Positions 52,120 to 63,515 are shown, counted from the stretch's first letter. The stretch: DNA of 64,000 bases from Actinomadura sp. NAK00032 (GCF_013364275.1 NZ_CP054932.1:8680001-8744000); one strand, 5' to 3'. Program-made: numbers and translations. Notes: generated from the letters alone by a model not told the origin.

Positions 52120-53202
52120 GTGCCATCACACGACAAGAGTCATGACGAGCGACGCCGCGCCACCTTGGCAGCGGTCGCCCCGGGCACCCAGATCCGCGAC
52201 GGACTGGAGCGGATCCTCCGGGGCCACACCGGCGGCCTGATCGTGCTCGGCTACGACAAGCCGGTCGAGGAGCTGTGCACGGGCGGCTTCGAGCTCGACG
52301 TCGAGTTCTCGGCGACCCGCCTGCGCGAACTCGCCAAGATGGACGGCGCGATCGTCCTCGACGACAGCCACAGCCGCATCGTCCGCGCCGCCGTCCACCT
52401 CGTGCCCGACTCGACCATCCCGACCGAGGAGTCCGGGACGCGGCACCGCACCGCCGAGCGCGTCGCCCGCCAGACCGGCCTCCCCGTGATCTCGGTCAGC
52501 CAGTCGATGCACATCATCGCGCTGTACCTCGACGGCATCCGCTACGTCCTGGAGGACTCGGCGGCCATCCTGTCCAAGGCCAACCAGGCGCTGGCGACGC
52601 TCGAACGCTACAAGCTGCGGCTCGACGAGGTGTCCGGCACGCTGTCGGCCCTCGAGATCGAGGATCTCGTCACCGTCCGCGACGTCAGCGCCGTCGTGCA
52701 GCGCCTGGAGATGGTGCGGCGCATCGCCGACGAGATCGAGGGCTACGTCGTCGAGCTCGGCACCGACGGCCGGCTGCTGTCCCTGCAACTCGACGAGCTG
52801 GTCTCCGGCGTCGACGCCGACCGGGAGCTGATCGTCCGCGACTACCCGTCCGACGACACCCGCGCCCGCGGCGTCGCGGCCATCCTGTCGTCGCTCGACA
52901 CCCTGTCCGCCAACGAGCTGCTCGACCTGTCCACGGTCGCCGAGGTGATGGGCTTCGCCGGCCCGGACGCCCTCGACCTGCCCGTCAGCCCCAAGGGCTT
53001 CCGGCTGCTCGCCAAGGTGCCCCGGCTGCCCAGCATGGTCGTCGAGCGCCTCGTCGAGCACTTCGGTGGCCTGCAGAAGCTCCTCGCCGCCAGCATCGAC
53101 GACCTCCAGGCGGTCGGCGGCGTCGGCGAGTCCCGTGCCCGCAGCGTCCGCGAGGGCCTCTCCCGCCTCGCCGAGTCCTCGATCCTGGAACGCTACGTCT
53201 GA
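52120..53202 (+). CDS. disA: DNA integrity scanning protein DisA (diadenylate cyclase)
   Basis: 360 residues, GTG start. The N-terminal DAC domain has DGAIVLD and GTRHRTAERVARQTGLPVISVSQ (DGA and RHR motifs, c-di-AMP synthesis). A helical linker and a C-terminal helix-hairpin-helix DNA-binding domain follow (LQKLLAASIDDLQAVGGVGESRARSVREGL). DisA links DNA-branch recognition to c-di-AMP signalling. It follows radA by 113 bases. Confidence 0.97.
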   Translation: MPSHDKSHDERRRATLAAVAPGTQIRDGLERILRGHTGGLIVLGYDKPVEELCTGGFELDVEFSATRLRELAKMDGAIVLDDSHSRIVRAAVHLVPDSTIPTEESGTRHRTAERVARQTGLPVISVSQSMHIIALYLDGIRYVLEDSAAILSKANQALATLERYKLRLDEVSGTLSALEIEDLVTVRDVSAVVQRLEMVRRIADEIEGYVVELGTDGRLLSLQLDELVSGVDADRELIVRDYPSDDTRARGVAAILSSLDTLSANELLDLSTVAEVMGFAGPDALDLPVSPKGFRLLAKVPRLPSMVVERLVEHFGGLQKLLAASIDDLQAVGGVGESRARSVREGLSRLAESSILERYV

Positions 53203-53214
53203 CCCGCGCGGACG

Positions 53215-53790
53215 TCAGCGCAGGCGGAAGATCTGCTTGTCGACCTTCGTGCCCTTCAACTGGGCCACGTAGGTGCCGGGACGGGCGGTGACCTTGCCCT
53301 TGCAGCCCCGGGTGCGGTCCCAGCCGACGTTGTCGACGTAGGGGATGCCGCGCCGGAGCGTCTCCTTGGCGGCGTCGCCCCGGCGGCATTCGGCCGACGA
53401 CCAGATGCGGTCCGAGCCCGACGTTATGCGGACGTCCAGCACACCCGTGTCGAACTTGCAGGAGCCCTGGCCCGTGTTGACGACCGTGACCCTGAACTCG
53501 GGCCGTTCGGAGCCGCTGTAGGAGCTCCGCAGGGCCGACATGTTGATGACCAGGTCATCGTCGTCGCAGGGGCCGCCGCTCTTCGCCGGGTCCGGTTCGG
53601 GCGTGGCCGTCGCGGTGACCGTGACCGTCGGCATCGCGGTGGGCGGAGGCGGCGGGCTCGCGCTCTCGGCCGCGCCCGCGTTCCGGACCTGCTCGCTCTC
53701 GCCCGTCCCGGCGCACGCCCAGGCCAGCAGGCCGACCGCGCCCAGAACCGCGGCCAGAGCCGCCGCGCGACGCCGCCAGTACTGGTCCAA
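53215..53790 (-). CDS. hypothetical secreted or lipoprotein-like protein
   Basis: 191 residues from a TTG at 53790 (DQYWRRRAAALAAVLGAVGLLAWACAG); an ATG at 53829 would add 13 residues. A basic start, a hydrophobic helix and a Cys at its end suggest a signal sequence or a poor lipobox (AWAC). A Pro/Thr-rich linker leads to a compact domain with six further cysteines (LVINMSALRSSYSGSERPEF; VTVVNTGQGSCKFDTGVLDVRI). It converges on disA. Function unknown. Start uncertain. Confidence 0.68.
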   Translation of the reverse strand: MDQYWRRRAAALAAVLGAVGLLAWACAGTGESEQVRNAGAAESASPPPPPTAMPTVTVTATATPEPDPAKSGGPCDDDDLVINMSALRSSYSGSERPEFRVTVVNTGQGSCKFDTGVLDVRITSGSDRIWSSAECRRGDAAKETLRRGIPYVDNVGWDRTRGCKGKVTARPGTYVAQLKGTKVDKQIFRLR

Positions 53791-53898
53791 CCCAGAACCA
53801 CCCGAGTGACGCCCAGTATTCGGAAACATACGGGCAGTATGCATTCGCCGGACCGGAACGAGGGGACGACCCGCCGCGTGCCACAATGGCGGCGCGCC

Positions 53899-54777
53899 AT
53901 GAACCTGAACTCCCTCTACACCGCCCCGATCCTCGCCTGGTACGAGGCGAACGCCCGGGACCTCCCGTGGCGGGCGCCGGACGCGACCCCGTGGGGCGTC
54001 CTGGTCAGCGAGATCATGCTCCAGCAGACCCCGGTCTCCCGCGTCCTGCCCGTCTGGGACGCCTGGATGAGCCGCTGGCCCACCCCCGCCGCGCTGGCCG
54101 CCGAACCGTCCGGGGAGGCCGTCCGGGCGTGGGGCCGGCTCGGCTACCCGCGCCGGGCCCTGCGCCTCCACGAGTCCGCCCGCGCGATCACCGAACGGCA
54201 CGGCGGCGAGGTGCCGTCCTCCCACGCCGACCTGCTGGCGCTGCCCGGCATCGGCGCGTACACGGCCGCGGCCGTCGCCAGCTTCGCGTTCCGGCAGCGG
54301 CACGCCGTCCTCGACACCAACGTCCGGCGCGTGCTGGCCCGGCTGGTCTCCGGCGCCGAGTACCCGCCGAAGTCGCAGACCAAGGCGGAGGTCGAGCTGG
54401 CGGAGAGCCTGCTGCCGCCCGACGCGCCGACCGCCGCCCGCTGGGCCGTCGCCGCCATGGAACTGGGCGCGCTCGTCTGCACCGCCCGCACCCCCCGCTG
54501 CGTCGACTGCCCGGTGCTCGACAAGTGCGCCTGGCACGCGGCCGGACGCCCCGCCTACGACGGGCCGCCGCGCCGGGGCCAGACGTACGCCGGCACCGAC
54601 CGCCAATGCCGCGGCCGCATCCTCGCCGTCCTGCGGGACGCCGAGGGCCCGGTCGAGAAACCGGCCCTCGACATCGTCTGGTCGGACGCCGTCCAGCGCG
54701 AACGCGCCCTGGACGCCCTCATCGCCGACGGCCTGGTCGATCCCTTGGACGACGGCCGCTACGCCCTCCCCCGCTGA
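53899..54777 (+). CDS. mutY: A/G-specific adenine glycosylase MutY
   Basis: 292 residues from ATG at 53899; in-frame starts exist upstream. Catalytic Glu in LVSEIMLQQTPVSRV, HhH ALPGIGAYTAAAVASFA, catalytic Asp in VLDTNVRRVLAR, and the 4Fe-4S ligands C-X6-C-X2-C-X5-C in CTARTPRCVDCPVLDKC. It removes adenine opposite 8-oxoguanine. The NUDIX-like C-terminal domain of longer MutY proteins is missing or reduced, as usual for actinobacteria. Confidence 0.93.
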   Translation: MNLNSLYTAPILAWYEANARDLPWRAPDATPWGVLVSEIMLQQTPVSRVLPVWDAWMSRWPTPAALAAEPSGEAVRAWGRLGYPRRALRLHESARAITERHGGEVPSSHADLLALPGIGAYTAAAVASFAFRQRHAVLDTNVRRVLARLVSGAEYPPKSQTKAEVELAESLLPPDAPTAARWAVAAMELGALVCTARTPRCVDCPVLDKCAWHAAGRPAYDGPPRRGQTYAGTDRQCRGRILAVLRDAEGPVEKPALDIVWSDAVQRERALDALIADGLVDPLDDGRYALPR

Positions 54778-54780
54778 CCC

Positions 54781-55902
54781 TCAGGGCAGCCGAATCCCGG
54801 CCCGCTCCGCCTGCAGTTCGGACCGGACGAGTTCGAGCAACCGCCCCACCCAGTTGCGCCCCGCACCGCCGCGCGTGCTCCAGTGGTCGGAGTCCATTCC
54901 GCTGTAGGCCAGCGGTGCATCGCCAGTGCCGACCAGAGTTTCCGCCAGGTCGGGATGCTGTGCGTACTTGGCACGCAGGAGACCGGCCATCACCGCCGTC
55001 CGCGCCTGCGCCCACCCTTGCACGCGGGGCGCCTCCTCAGCGGCTTTCCGGGCACCGTATCCCCGCTCAGCCGCACAAATCCGATCACGTGCAGCGGAAT
55101 CATCGGTGGAAAGTGTCCAGTAAGCGTGCTCCACAGACGGGTAGGTGACACCGCCGACCTCGATCGGGCGCGGGTAGTCGTTCTGCAGGACGTCGATCCC
55201 AGCGTCCTCCGGGAACCCCTTGGGATACACGCGCCCACCGAAGTGCACCGGCCCCGCCGCCGGCTCGACCGGGTCATCCGCCGGCCGTTTGGACGCATAC
55301 TCCGCGCGAACTCGGTCCCGGTCGGCGAAGTACTCCAGCGCCCATTCACGTTTTGCCTCGGTGACCTCGTCGTCGTTGAACCACCCGCCTATCGGAGGCT
55401 CCCCGACATCGGTGCACAGGTAGACCAGTGGCCGGTCCTTGTTGTCCATGTCGCCGAGCGAGTAGTGGCGCTTGTGCTCGGGGATCGCCAGGTAGGCGTC
55501 CCGCAAGGCCAGCCGATCGGCCTCGTCCCGCGACTCCAGATACCGGTCCAGCACGGCCAGGCACCGACCGGTGGAGTCGGGACGGCCGTTCAACCGCTCG
55601 ATGTCGTCCGCCACCTCGCCCAGCAGCATCTCCGCCGTGAGGCCGAACCTCGGCTCGGCGGCCTTCCAGCGCCCCAGCTCGAACGCGCTGATCTCGCCGC
55701 CCTCGGGCACCTCCGTCACCACCCAACCGCGGTCGAGCTTCTCCCGCAGGCCGTCCAGATCGACCCAGTCCCAACAGTTGATCGCACCATCCGCGAACAC
55801 GAGCAGATTGGACAGGTGATACGCCATGTTGTGGATGAAGACGGGCCGCGCGACCCCATCGATACGCCGCCCGTCCTCAACCCGATAAACCCGCTGCAAC
55901 AC
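54781..55902 (-). CDS. NADAR-domain protein (predicted ADP-ribose N-glycosidase)
   Basis: 373 residues, two parts. About 1-215 is an uncharacterised region (MAYHLSNLLVFADGAINCWDWVDLDGLREKL; FADRDRVRAEYA). About 225-365 is a NADAR/YbiA-like domain (YPSVEHAYWTLSTDDSAARDRI; YAQHPDLAETLVGTGDAPLAY; RGGAGRNWVGRLLELVR). NADAR enzymes hydrolyse the N-glycosidic bond of ADP-ribose derivatives, including ADP-ribosylated guanine in DNA and riboflavin intermediates. No DarT-like toxin gene is adjacent. It converges on mutY with a three-base gap. Confidence 0.8.
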   Translation of the reverse strand: MLQRVYRVEDGRRIDGVARPVFIHNMAYHLSNLLVFADGAINCWDWVDLDGLREKLDRGWVVTEVPEGGEISAFELGRWKAAEPRFGLTAEMLLGEVADDIERLNGRPDSTGRCLAVLDRYLESRDEADRLALRDAYLAIPEHKRHYSLGDMDNKDRPLVYLCTDVGEPPIGGWFNDDEVTEAKREWALEYFADRDRVRAEYASKRPADDPVEPAAGPVHFGGRVYPKGFPEDAGIDVLQNDYPRPIEVGGVTYPSVEHAYWTLSTDDSAARDRICAAERGYGARKAAEEAPRVQGWAQARTAVMAGLLRAKYAQHPDLAETLVGTGDAPLAYSGMDSDHWSTRGGAGRNWVGRLLELVRSELQAERAGIRLP

Positions 55903-56078
55903 AAGAACTCCTCAACGACAAGGCCCGACCGGCGACCCGCTCCCGACACATCCAACACCACACCCGGCGCGAACACGCCCACCAGCTTGACCGGTGGACT
56001 GAGGCGCAAATACGCCGACCGACAGTCACGATGGAACCGTCAATGCACCCGGCCGTGCTGCGCGACCGGCCATTCAAT

Positions 56079-56876
56079 TCAAGGCGCCGGGCTGCGTGCC
56101 GTGTCGTCGGCCGCGCGTTCGAGTCTGACTTGGCGCTCAGTTTCGGCGAAGCCGAGGGAACGGTAGATCCGAATCGCCTCGCCCGCCGGGTCGGCGACGA
56201 TCACGAGCGTCCGGGCGCCCCTGGACATGGCCTCCACTCCGGCGAAGTGGACGAGCGAGGAGGCCAGACCGCGTCGGCGAAAGGCGGGATGGGTCTCGAC
56301 GTTCTGGTAGCGGGCGGGTCCTTCGCCATCGAGGACGACACCCAGGCTCGCGCGCATCTCGCCGTCCACGAACGCGCCGAACCAAACGGCATCGCCCGCC
56401 TCGCACAGCCGCCGTTCCTCAGCGAGTTTCGCCGTCAGGAACGCGGCGTTCTCCTCCGACGGCTCCAACTCGTCGCACGCATGCCGCAGTCGTTCAGCCT
56501 GGCCCCAGTCGTCGCCGGTCAGCGCACGCAGGACAGCCCCTCCCGCCGCCGCCACCGGGCCTCGCAGCGATGAGGTCGTAAGGACCGCGTCGATCTCGAC
56601 ACCGATCCCGAGCCGCTCCCATTCCGCGTGATGGCCCGCCTCGCCCTCGGTCCCGTCCACCCCGATCGCCAGATGAGACGCCTCAGGGAACTCGGCGGCG
56701 AAGAGGTCGGGAGCGCCCGGCAGCGCGTCGGGAGCGACGAGCACGAAGTTGCCCCACCAGAAGTTCGGATTGGAGGGTGTCCGCACGACCTGGTGAGACG
56801 GGTGATCCACGACGATCGCACCGGCCAGGCGGCGGATCAGCAGATCCGTGCGAAAAGCAAGAGATCGGACCTTCAC
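56079..56876 (-). CDS. GNAT-family N-acetyltransferase
   Basis: 265 residues. The C-terminal GNAT fold shows RYQNVETHPAFRRRGLASSLVHFAG (acetyl-CoA-binding Q/RxxGxA loop as RRRGLA) and LVIVADPAGEAIRIYRSLGF. The N-terminal ~120 residues may be a second, degenerate GNAT domain. The acceptor is unknown. It is divergent from the adenosine-deaminase-like gene. Confidence 0.87.
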   Translation of the reverse strand: MKVRSLAFRTDLLIRRLAGAIVVDHPSHQVVRTPSNPNFWWGNFVLVAPDALPGAPDLFAAEFPEASHLAIGVDGTEGEAGHHAEWERLGIGVEIDAVLTTSSLRGPVAAAGGAVLRALTGDDWGQAERLRHACDELEPSEENAAFLTAKLAEERRLCEAGDAVWFGAFVDGEMRASLGVVLDGEGPARYQNVETHPAFRRRGLASSLVHFAGVEAMSRGARTLVIVADPAGEAIRIYRSLGFAETERQVRLERAADDTARSPAP

Positions 56877-57010
56877 CTGGCGATCCTAGGTGCCGACAAG
56901 AAGCTCCTAGAACCGACATCTCCCCTACGAAGCACGAACAGCGCTCACCGTCCCTCCACGCAACGAATATTCGCTGGTCGCCCGGTGGCGGGGGACCATA
57001 ACGTACCGGC

Positions 57011-57982
57011 GTGCGTGATCTGCTGACCCTGCCCAAAGCACACCTGCACGTCCACCTGGAAAGCACCGTCCGCTGGGCGACGCTCCGAGAGATCGGCGCG
57101 GCCAACGGCGTGGACGTTCCGAAGCACACGCCGGCGTTCGGCGACTTCACCTCCTTCTTCGCGCAGAACGACCTCGTCCGCGCCTGCCTGCGACGCCCCG
57201 CCGACTTCCGGCGTATCGCCTACGAGTTCTGCGCGGACGAGTCCGCACAGGGCGTCCGGTACGCGGAGGTGTCGTTCACGGCCGCCGGACACGGCGAGCG
57301 GCTCGGTGACCCGGCCATGCCCCTCCAGGCCGTCCTGGAGGGCCTGGAGGCCGGGGAGGACGCGTTCGGGATCGAGTGCCGCCTCATCCTCGACCACTCC
57401 CGGCGCCGCTCCGTCGAGCGTGCCTGGCGCACGCTCGACCTCGCCCGCCGGCACGACCGCGTGGTCGCCATCGGGCTCGCGGGCGACGAGGCGCACCCCG
57501 GGGACCCGTTCACCGAGGTGTTCGCCGCGGCACGCGACGCCGGCCTGCACGTCGTCCACCACGCGGGCGAAGGAGAGGGCCCCGCGAGCATCCGCCAGGC
57601 CCTCGGCCCCGGCCGCACCGAACGCCTGGGCCACGGCATCCGGGTCCTGGACGACCGCGATCTCGTGGCCGAGGTCAGGGACCGCGGGATCCCCCTCGAA
57701 GTGTGCCCGTCCTCCAACGTCGCCCTGGGCTTCGCCCCCTCCCTGAAGGAGCACCCGCTCCCCCGCCTCCGCGACGCGGGCCTGATCGTCACGATCAACA
57801 CCGACATCCCCGCCCAGATCGACACCTCCCTCGCCATCGAGTACACCCGCGTCCGCGACACCTTCGGCTACGACGACCAGGTCCTCGCCGACCTGGCCAA
57901 GGCAAGCATCGACGCAGCCTTCGCCCCACCCAGCACCAAAACCCACCTCCACCAGGCCATCAAAACCTGGCTAACCACCTAA
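57011..57982 (+). CDS. adenosine deaminase-like amidohydrolase
   Basis: 323 residues, GTG start. Metal and catalytic blocks: KAHLHVHLE (HxH), HHAGE (His and catalytic Glu), RLGHGIRVLDD (His), CPSSNV and the strand-8 Asp in NTDIPAQIDT. The family normally reads S/T-DDP here. The first Asp (zinc/water) is kept, but the second, which contacts purine N7, is Ile. It probably deaminates a purine nucleoside or a related ring, but the altered residue makes adenosine uncertain. Confidence 0.85.
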   Translation: MRDLLTLPKAHLHVHLESTVRWATLREIGAANGVDVPKHTPAFGDFTSFFAQNDLVRACLRRPADFRRIAYEFCADESAQGVRYAEVSFTAAGHGERLGDPAMPLQAVLEGLEAGEDAFGIECRLILDHSRRRSVERAWRTLDLARRHDRVVAIGLAGDEAHPGDPFTEVFAAARDAGLHVVHHAGEGEGPASIRQALGPGRTERLGHGIRVLDDRDLVAEVRDRGIPLEVCPSSNVALGFAPSLKEHPLPRLRDAGLIVTINTDIPAQIDTSLAIEYTRVRDTFGYDDQVLADLAKASIDAAFAPPSTKTHLHQAIKTWLTT

Positions 57983-58147
57983 TCCCCCACTCCCGACACT
58001 GCCTCGCCCCGCGGTCGGGGAGCTGGGTGGCCGGGCGCAGCAGAGTGCCGTCGCTGACAGCCGACCCGCGCTCCACCCGCCGGCTCGGCGTCTGCCGGCC
58101 GTCGGGCGGGGCGGGCGCCAGGGGGCGGGGACTGCACAGGGCGGGCC

Positions 58148-58846
58148 TCAGAGGGCGAGGGTCGGGGGGTGTTCGCTCAGGACCGTGTAGAGGTGGCCTG
58201 TGCGGATTTCGCGGAGGAAGGGGTCGGTGTCGTCCGCCCACTGGGTACGGGTGCGGACAACGGGGTGGACGGGGATGCCGAGCCTGGCGGCGGACTCCTG
58301 GGCGGCGTCGAACGCGGCGTCCGGGCCGAGGTCGCCGATCACCAGTACCTCGACATCACCGCACTGCTCACCGGCCGGGTCCTCGTAGCGTTCGGCCCAG
58401 GCGCCGAAGAGGTAGAGCTCGCGGACGGACGGGAGCCTGCCGAACTCCTCCGCCACCACCGCCGCCGGTCCGAACGTCAGCATGAGGAGGTGGGCGAGCG
58501 GACGGTAGAGGGGACTGCCCGCGTCGCGCGTCACCAGCCGCCCGGCCATGGTGCGCCGGAGGGTGAGGATGCCCGCCCGCGCCAGCCGCTCCACCTCGCG
58601 CATCACGGACGCGAGGTCGGTGCGGAGCATCACGGCGAGGTCGAGCATCGACATCTCGCGGGACGGCCCCAGCAGCAGGCGCGCGAGCAACTCGCCCTGC
58701 AGCCGGGACCGGAAGATCGGGAGGCGTTCCGGTGCTCGTGCCCGCACGTCCCGCAGGAACGCCTCCGCCATACGCGCCTCGCCGACCGGCACCTGCGCTC
58801 GCCGCCGCCGGAACTCCGCCGCCGCCCCGACCATATTCGATCGCAT
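58148..58846 (-). CDS. winged-helix protein with degenerate nucleotidyltransferase-like domain
   Basis: 232 residues. The N-terminal half has a winged helix (LLLGPSREMSMLDLAVMLRTDLASVMREVERLARAGIL) that resembles ArsR/MarR-type folds. The C-terminal half reads SVRELYLFGAWAERYEDPAGEQCGDVEVLVIGD, the outline of a MNT-type nucleotidyltransferase with a GxW and DxEV pattern in place of GSxxxG...DxD. Similar HTH-nucleotidyltransferase proteins occur as actinobacterial regulators and are sometimes toxin-antitoxin related. Role unknown. Confidence 0.65.
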   Translation of the reverse strand: MRSNMVGAAAEFRRRRAQVPVGEARMAEAFLRDVRARAPERLPIFRSRLQGELLARLLLGPSREMSMLDLAVMLRTDLASVMREVERLARAGILTLRRTMAGRLVTRDAGSPLYRPLAHLLMLTFGPAAVVAEEFGRLPSVRELYLFGAWAERYEDPAGEQCGDVEVLVIGDLGPDAAFDAAQESAARLGIPVHPVVRTRTQWADDTDPFLREIRTGHLYTVLSEHPPTLAL

Positions 58847-59002
58847 GTTCGAACACTATGCCTCGCCTCCGACATCTCCGGCGTCCATGGGAGTCGCCGG
58901 TAGAAGCCGGCCGACGCGTGCGGGTCCGGGGCGTCCAGGACGGGGGCCGACAAGGCCATGCGTGGTGAGTGGCTCATGCGGCCGTTGCGCGACTGCATGC
59001 GG

Positions 59003-59040
59003 AAGGGCCCGCGGCCGGGTGGTTCCGGTCGCGGGCCCTT
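59003..59040. terminator. strong hairpin terminator after clpC
   Basis: An exact 11-base stem, AAGGGCCCGCG (59003-59013) with CGCGGGCCCTT (59030-59040), lies 26 bases beyond the clpC stop codon. The T-ending arms make it useful in either direction. Confidence 0.8.
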
Positions 59041-59065
59041 GCGTGTCGATCTATGCGGTTGTGGG

Positions 59066-61615
<2,550 letters not shown>

Positions 61616-61773
61616 AGAGCGGTTGGGCAGAGTCCGGAACGTCCGGAACTGTCCTTCCGCATGCTAGCCCGCCCCGAGGAGGCCGCCCGGTGCACTCCCA
61701 CCAGGAGACGTTCCCCAGCTAAGCGCTGTTCAGTCTCATCCAACTACCGCATCGGTGCGTCATGTTCCCGCTA

Positions 61774-61787
61774 CGCCGCAAGCGAAC
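61774..61787. promoter_or_regulatory. ClgR-like box 1 upstream of clpC
   Basis: CGCCGCAAGCGAAC matches the recalled ClgR consensus CGCYNANRGCGWWS with one mismatch. It lies 159 bases upstream of the clpC start. Confidence 0.5.
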
Positions 61788-61901
61788 GGGGGCTTTCCGC
61801 AGGTCGATCGGGGCGCGGGGCGAACCTCCCGAATGGGGGCGGAGTTCCGCCCGCGCCGCCTGTCTACCGCGCCGCGTCCGGACCGAACCCCTTTACGGCT
61901 A

Positions 61902-61915
61902 CGCCACAAGCGAAC
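61902..61915. promoter_or_regulatory. ClgR-like box 2 upstream of clpC
   Basis: CGCCACAAGCGAAC, the same site as box 1 with one base changed, inside an 18-base repeat (CTACGCC-CAAGCGAACG) shared by both. A third half-site, CAAGCGAACG, occurs at 61925-61934 next to the lsr2 terminator. Confidence 0.5.
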
Positions 61916-61932
61916 GAACCCGCGCAAGCGAA

Positions 61933-61961
61933 CGGCCCGCCTCGCTAACCGAGACGGGCCG
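61933..61961. terminator. hairpin terminator after lsr2
   Basis: CGGCCCG (61933-61939) pairs with CGGGCCG (61955-61961), and CTCG pairs with CGAG inside, around a CTAAC loop with one mismatch. It is 16 bases beyond the lsr2 stop codon. Confidence 0.7.
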
Positions 61962-61976
61962 CGGCGGACGAGCGCC

Positions 61977-62300
61977 TCAGTTGGCCGCCTCGTACTGCTC
62001 GATCACGTGGGCCGGGATGCGTCCGCGCTCATTGACCTTGATGCCATTGTTCTTGGCCCAGGCGCGGATCTCGGCGCTGCGTTCCCGGCTGGACGCGCCG
62101 CGTTGCCGGCGGCGGCGCGAGACCGTGCCCGCCTTGCGGGACTTCTCCACGAACGGCTGCAGCGATTCCCGCAGCTTCGTTGCGTTGGCGCCACTCAGGT
62201 CGATCTCGTAGGAGGCGCCGTCGATCGAGAACGCTACGGTCTCGTCCGCCTCGCCACCGTCGAGGTCGTCGACGAGAAGCACCTGAACCTTCTGTGCCAT
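61977..62300 (-). CDS. lsr2: nucleoid-associated protein Lsr2
   Basis: 107 residues from ATG at 62300, with GAAAGG upstream. The N-terminal dimerisation domain is MAQKVQVLLVDDLDGGEADETV, and the C-terminal AT-hook-like DNA-binding domain ends IRAWAKNNGIKVNERGRIPAHVIEQYEAAN, containing the RGR minor-groove motif. Lsr2 silences AT-rich and acquired DNA, the actinobacterial counterpart of H-NS. Adjacent to clpC as in Streptomyces. Confidence 0.97.
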   Translation of the reverse strand: MAQKVQVLLVDDLDGGEADETVAFSIDGASYEIDLSGANATKLRESLQPFVEKSRKAGTVSRRRRQRGASSRERSAEIRAWAKNNGIKVNERGRIPAHVIEQYEAAN

Positions 62301-63515
62301 GGGGACAGACCTTTCAGCTGGAGCAAACTTCAATCGGTTGACAAAGATATACCGAGAACTCCGCGGATGACAATTCCAGCACTCCCGATGAACCGGCACT
62401 GCGACCGAAGTCTCCTTCCGCCGGTGACCGCGCGTAATCGTCCTCGTCGTTTCCGGAGCGCCGGCGGGACGCACGAGGACCGATGGCGGCCCGGCATCCG
62501 CTAATTTGCCGGGGCCGGGCGCGGGCCGGGGTTTTCGCGGCGTGACCAGTGTCACTGCGGACCGCGCTGACCTGGGCGGGCGCGCGCGCTTTGGCCCGGG
62601 TTTGCACGGCTCGGGGTTCCGGGTTTGCGGGAGCTCCGGCTTTCGGACGCGGGAGCCGCTCCGGACGAAAAGTCCCTGATCGGACCTTAACAGGCGGTGC
62701 ACACCGGCACCGCCGCCAACGATTAACGCCGACCTAACCGCGCTAACCCGCCCGCCGGGCGCGAATCAGCGAGCGCCTCGCCGCCGGGCCGGACGATGGA
62801 GCCGCCGCGGACCAGGGACGACGCCGGACGCCCGCGAGAGAACGCCTGATGCCGCACTGAACCGCGTATGGGCGTGCAAGGGACCGGTATGCGAGCGGGT
62901 ATGCGCGGGAGATCAGCCGGCAACGGAATGCACAGATCATCGCCCTGACCCGGGGATGTGGAGAGATAACCGGCTCGGCAGCCGGACCGAAAATCGGTTC
63001 CGGCGGCGCGGGCGCGGAAGTCGGCGGCCACGATCCCGGGTGAAGCGCGCCCGCACACGGTTCAGCCAGGGAAATCAGGAGATTGTGGCACAATCCGACC
63101 GCGCGATGCCTACTTCAACAACCGCTGGGCCGGGTTCCCCTGGGCGAACGCGGCCCCGTCCGCCCCACGGCGCGCATGAGCCCGGGAAAGTCCGTTCCGG
63201 GAGGGACCCTGCCCCATCCAGAGTAAGTCCAGTACCGCTATCAAGCGACGCCACAGGCGGTGCGGCAAGGGGCGGTGGAAGCGGCATTCAATCCGGAGGC
63301 GGCGTCCGGGACGAGACAGATCCCCGCCTGATTCAGGGCCGTAACCGGAACGAGCTGGGATTGACCCGGCCAAGCTCGGGCGTCCGAAACAGACCCGGCC
63401 ATCTCTCCGTAAAAGCATGTAGAAGCCAACGATTACCCTCGTGCCGCGATGCATCTGGGCCGGGACGCCGGGGTTCAAGCCGTCGTGAGCGTGCCTGTAC
63501 GCGCGTGAGTGGTCC
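62301..63515. other. 1.2-kb region without a recognisable gene
   Basis: Apart from the lsr2 promoter, no frame on either strand shows a domain, plausible start context or normal codon bias. The longest frames are Arg/Gly/Pro-rich. A tRNA T-loop-like GGTTCAAGCC occurs at 63471-63480, but no cloverleaf was found around it. GC content and codon texture differ from the flanking genes. It may hold regulatory DNA, an unrecognised RNA or gene decay. Confidence 0.45.
62346..62373 (-). promoter_or_regulatory. predicted sigma70-type promoter of lsr2
   Basis: On the minus strand TTGTCA (62373-62368) is followed after 16 bases by TATATC (62351-62346), 45 bases before the lsr2 ATG, in a conspicuously AT-rich leader. 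Confidence 0.6.

Noticed and set aside
63170..63260. GGGAAAGTCCG, resembling the start of RNase P RNA
   Set aside because: The other conserved blocks and helices of RNase P RNA are absent.
63440..63500. Possible tRNA (GGTTCAAGCC T-loop-like sequence)
   Set aside because: No acceptor, D-arm or anticodon stem could be placed around it.
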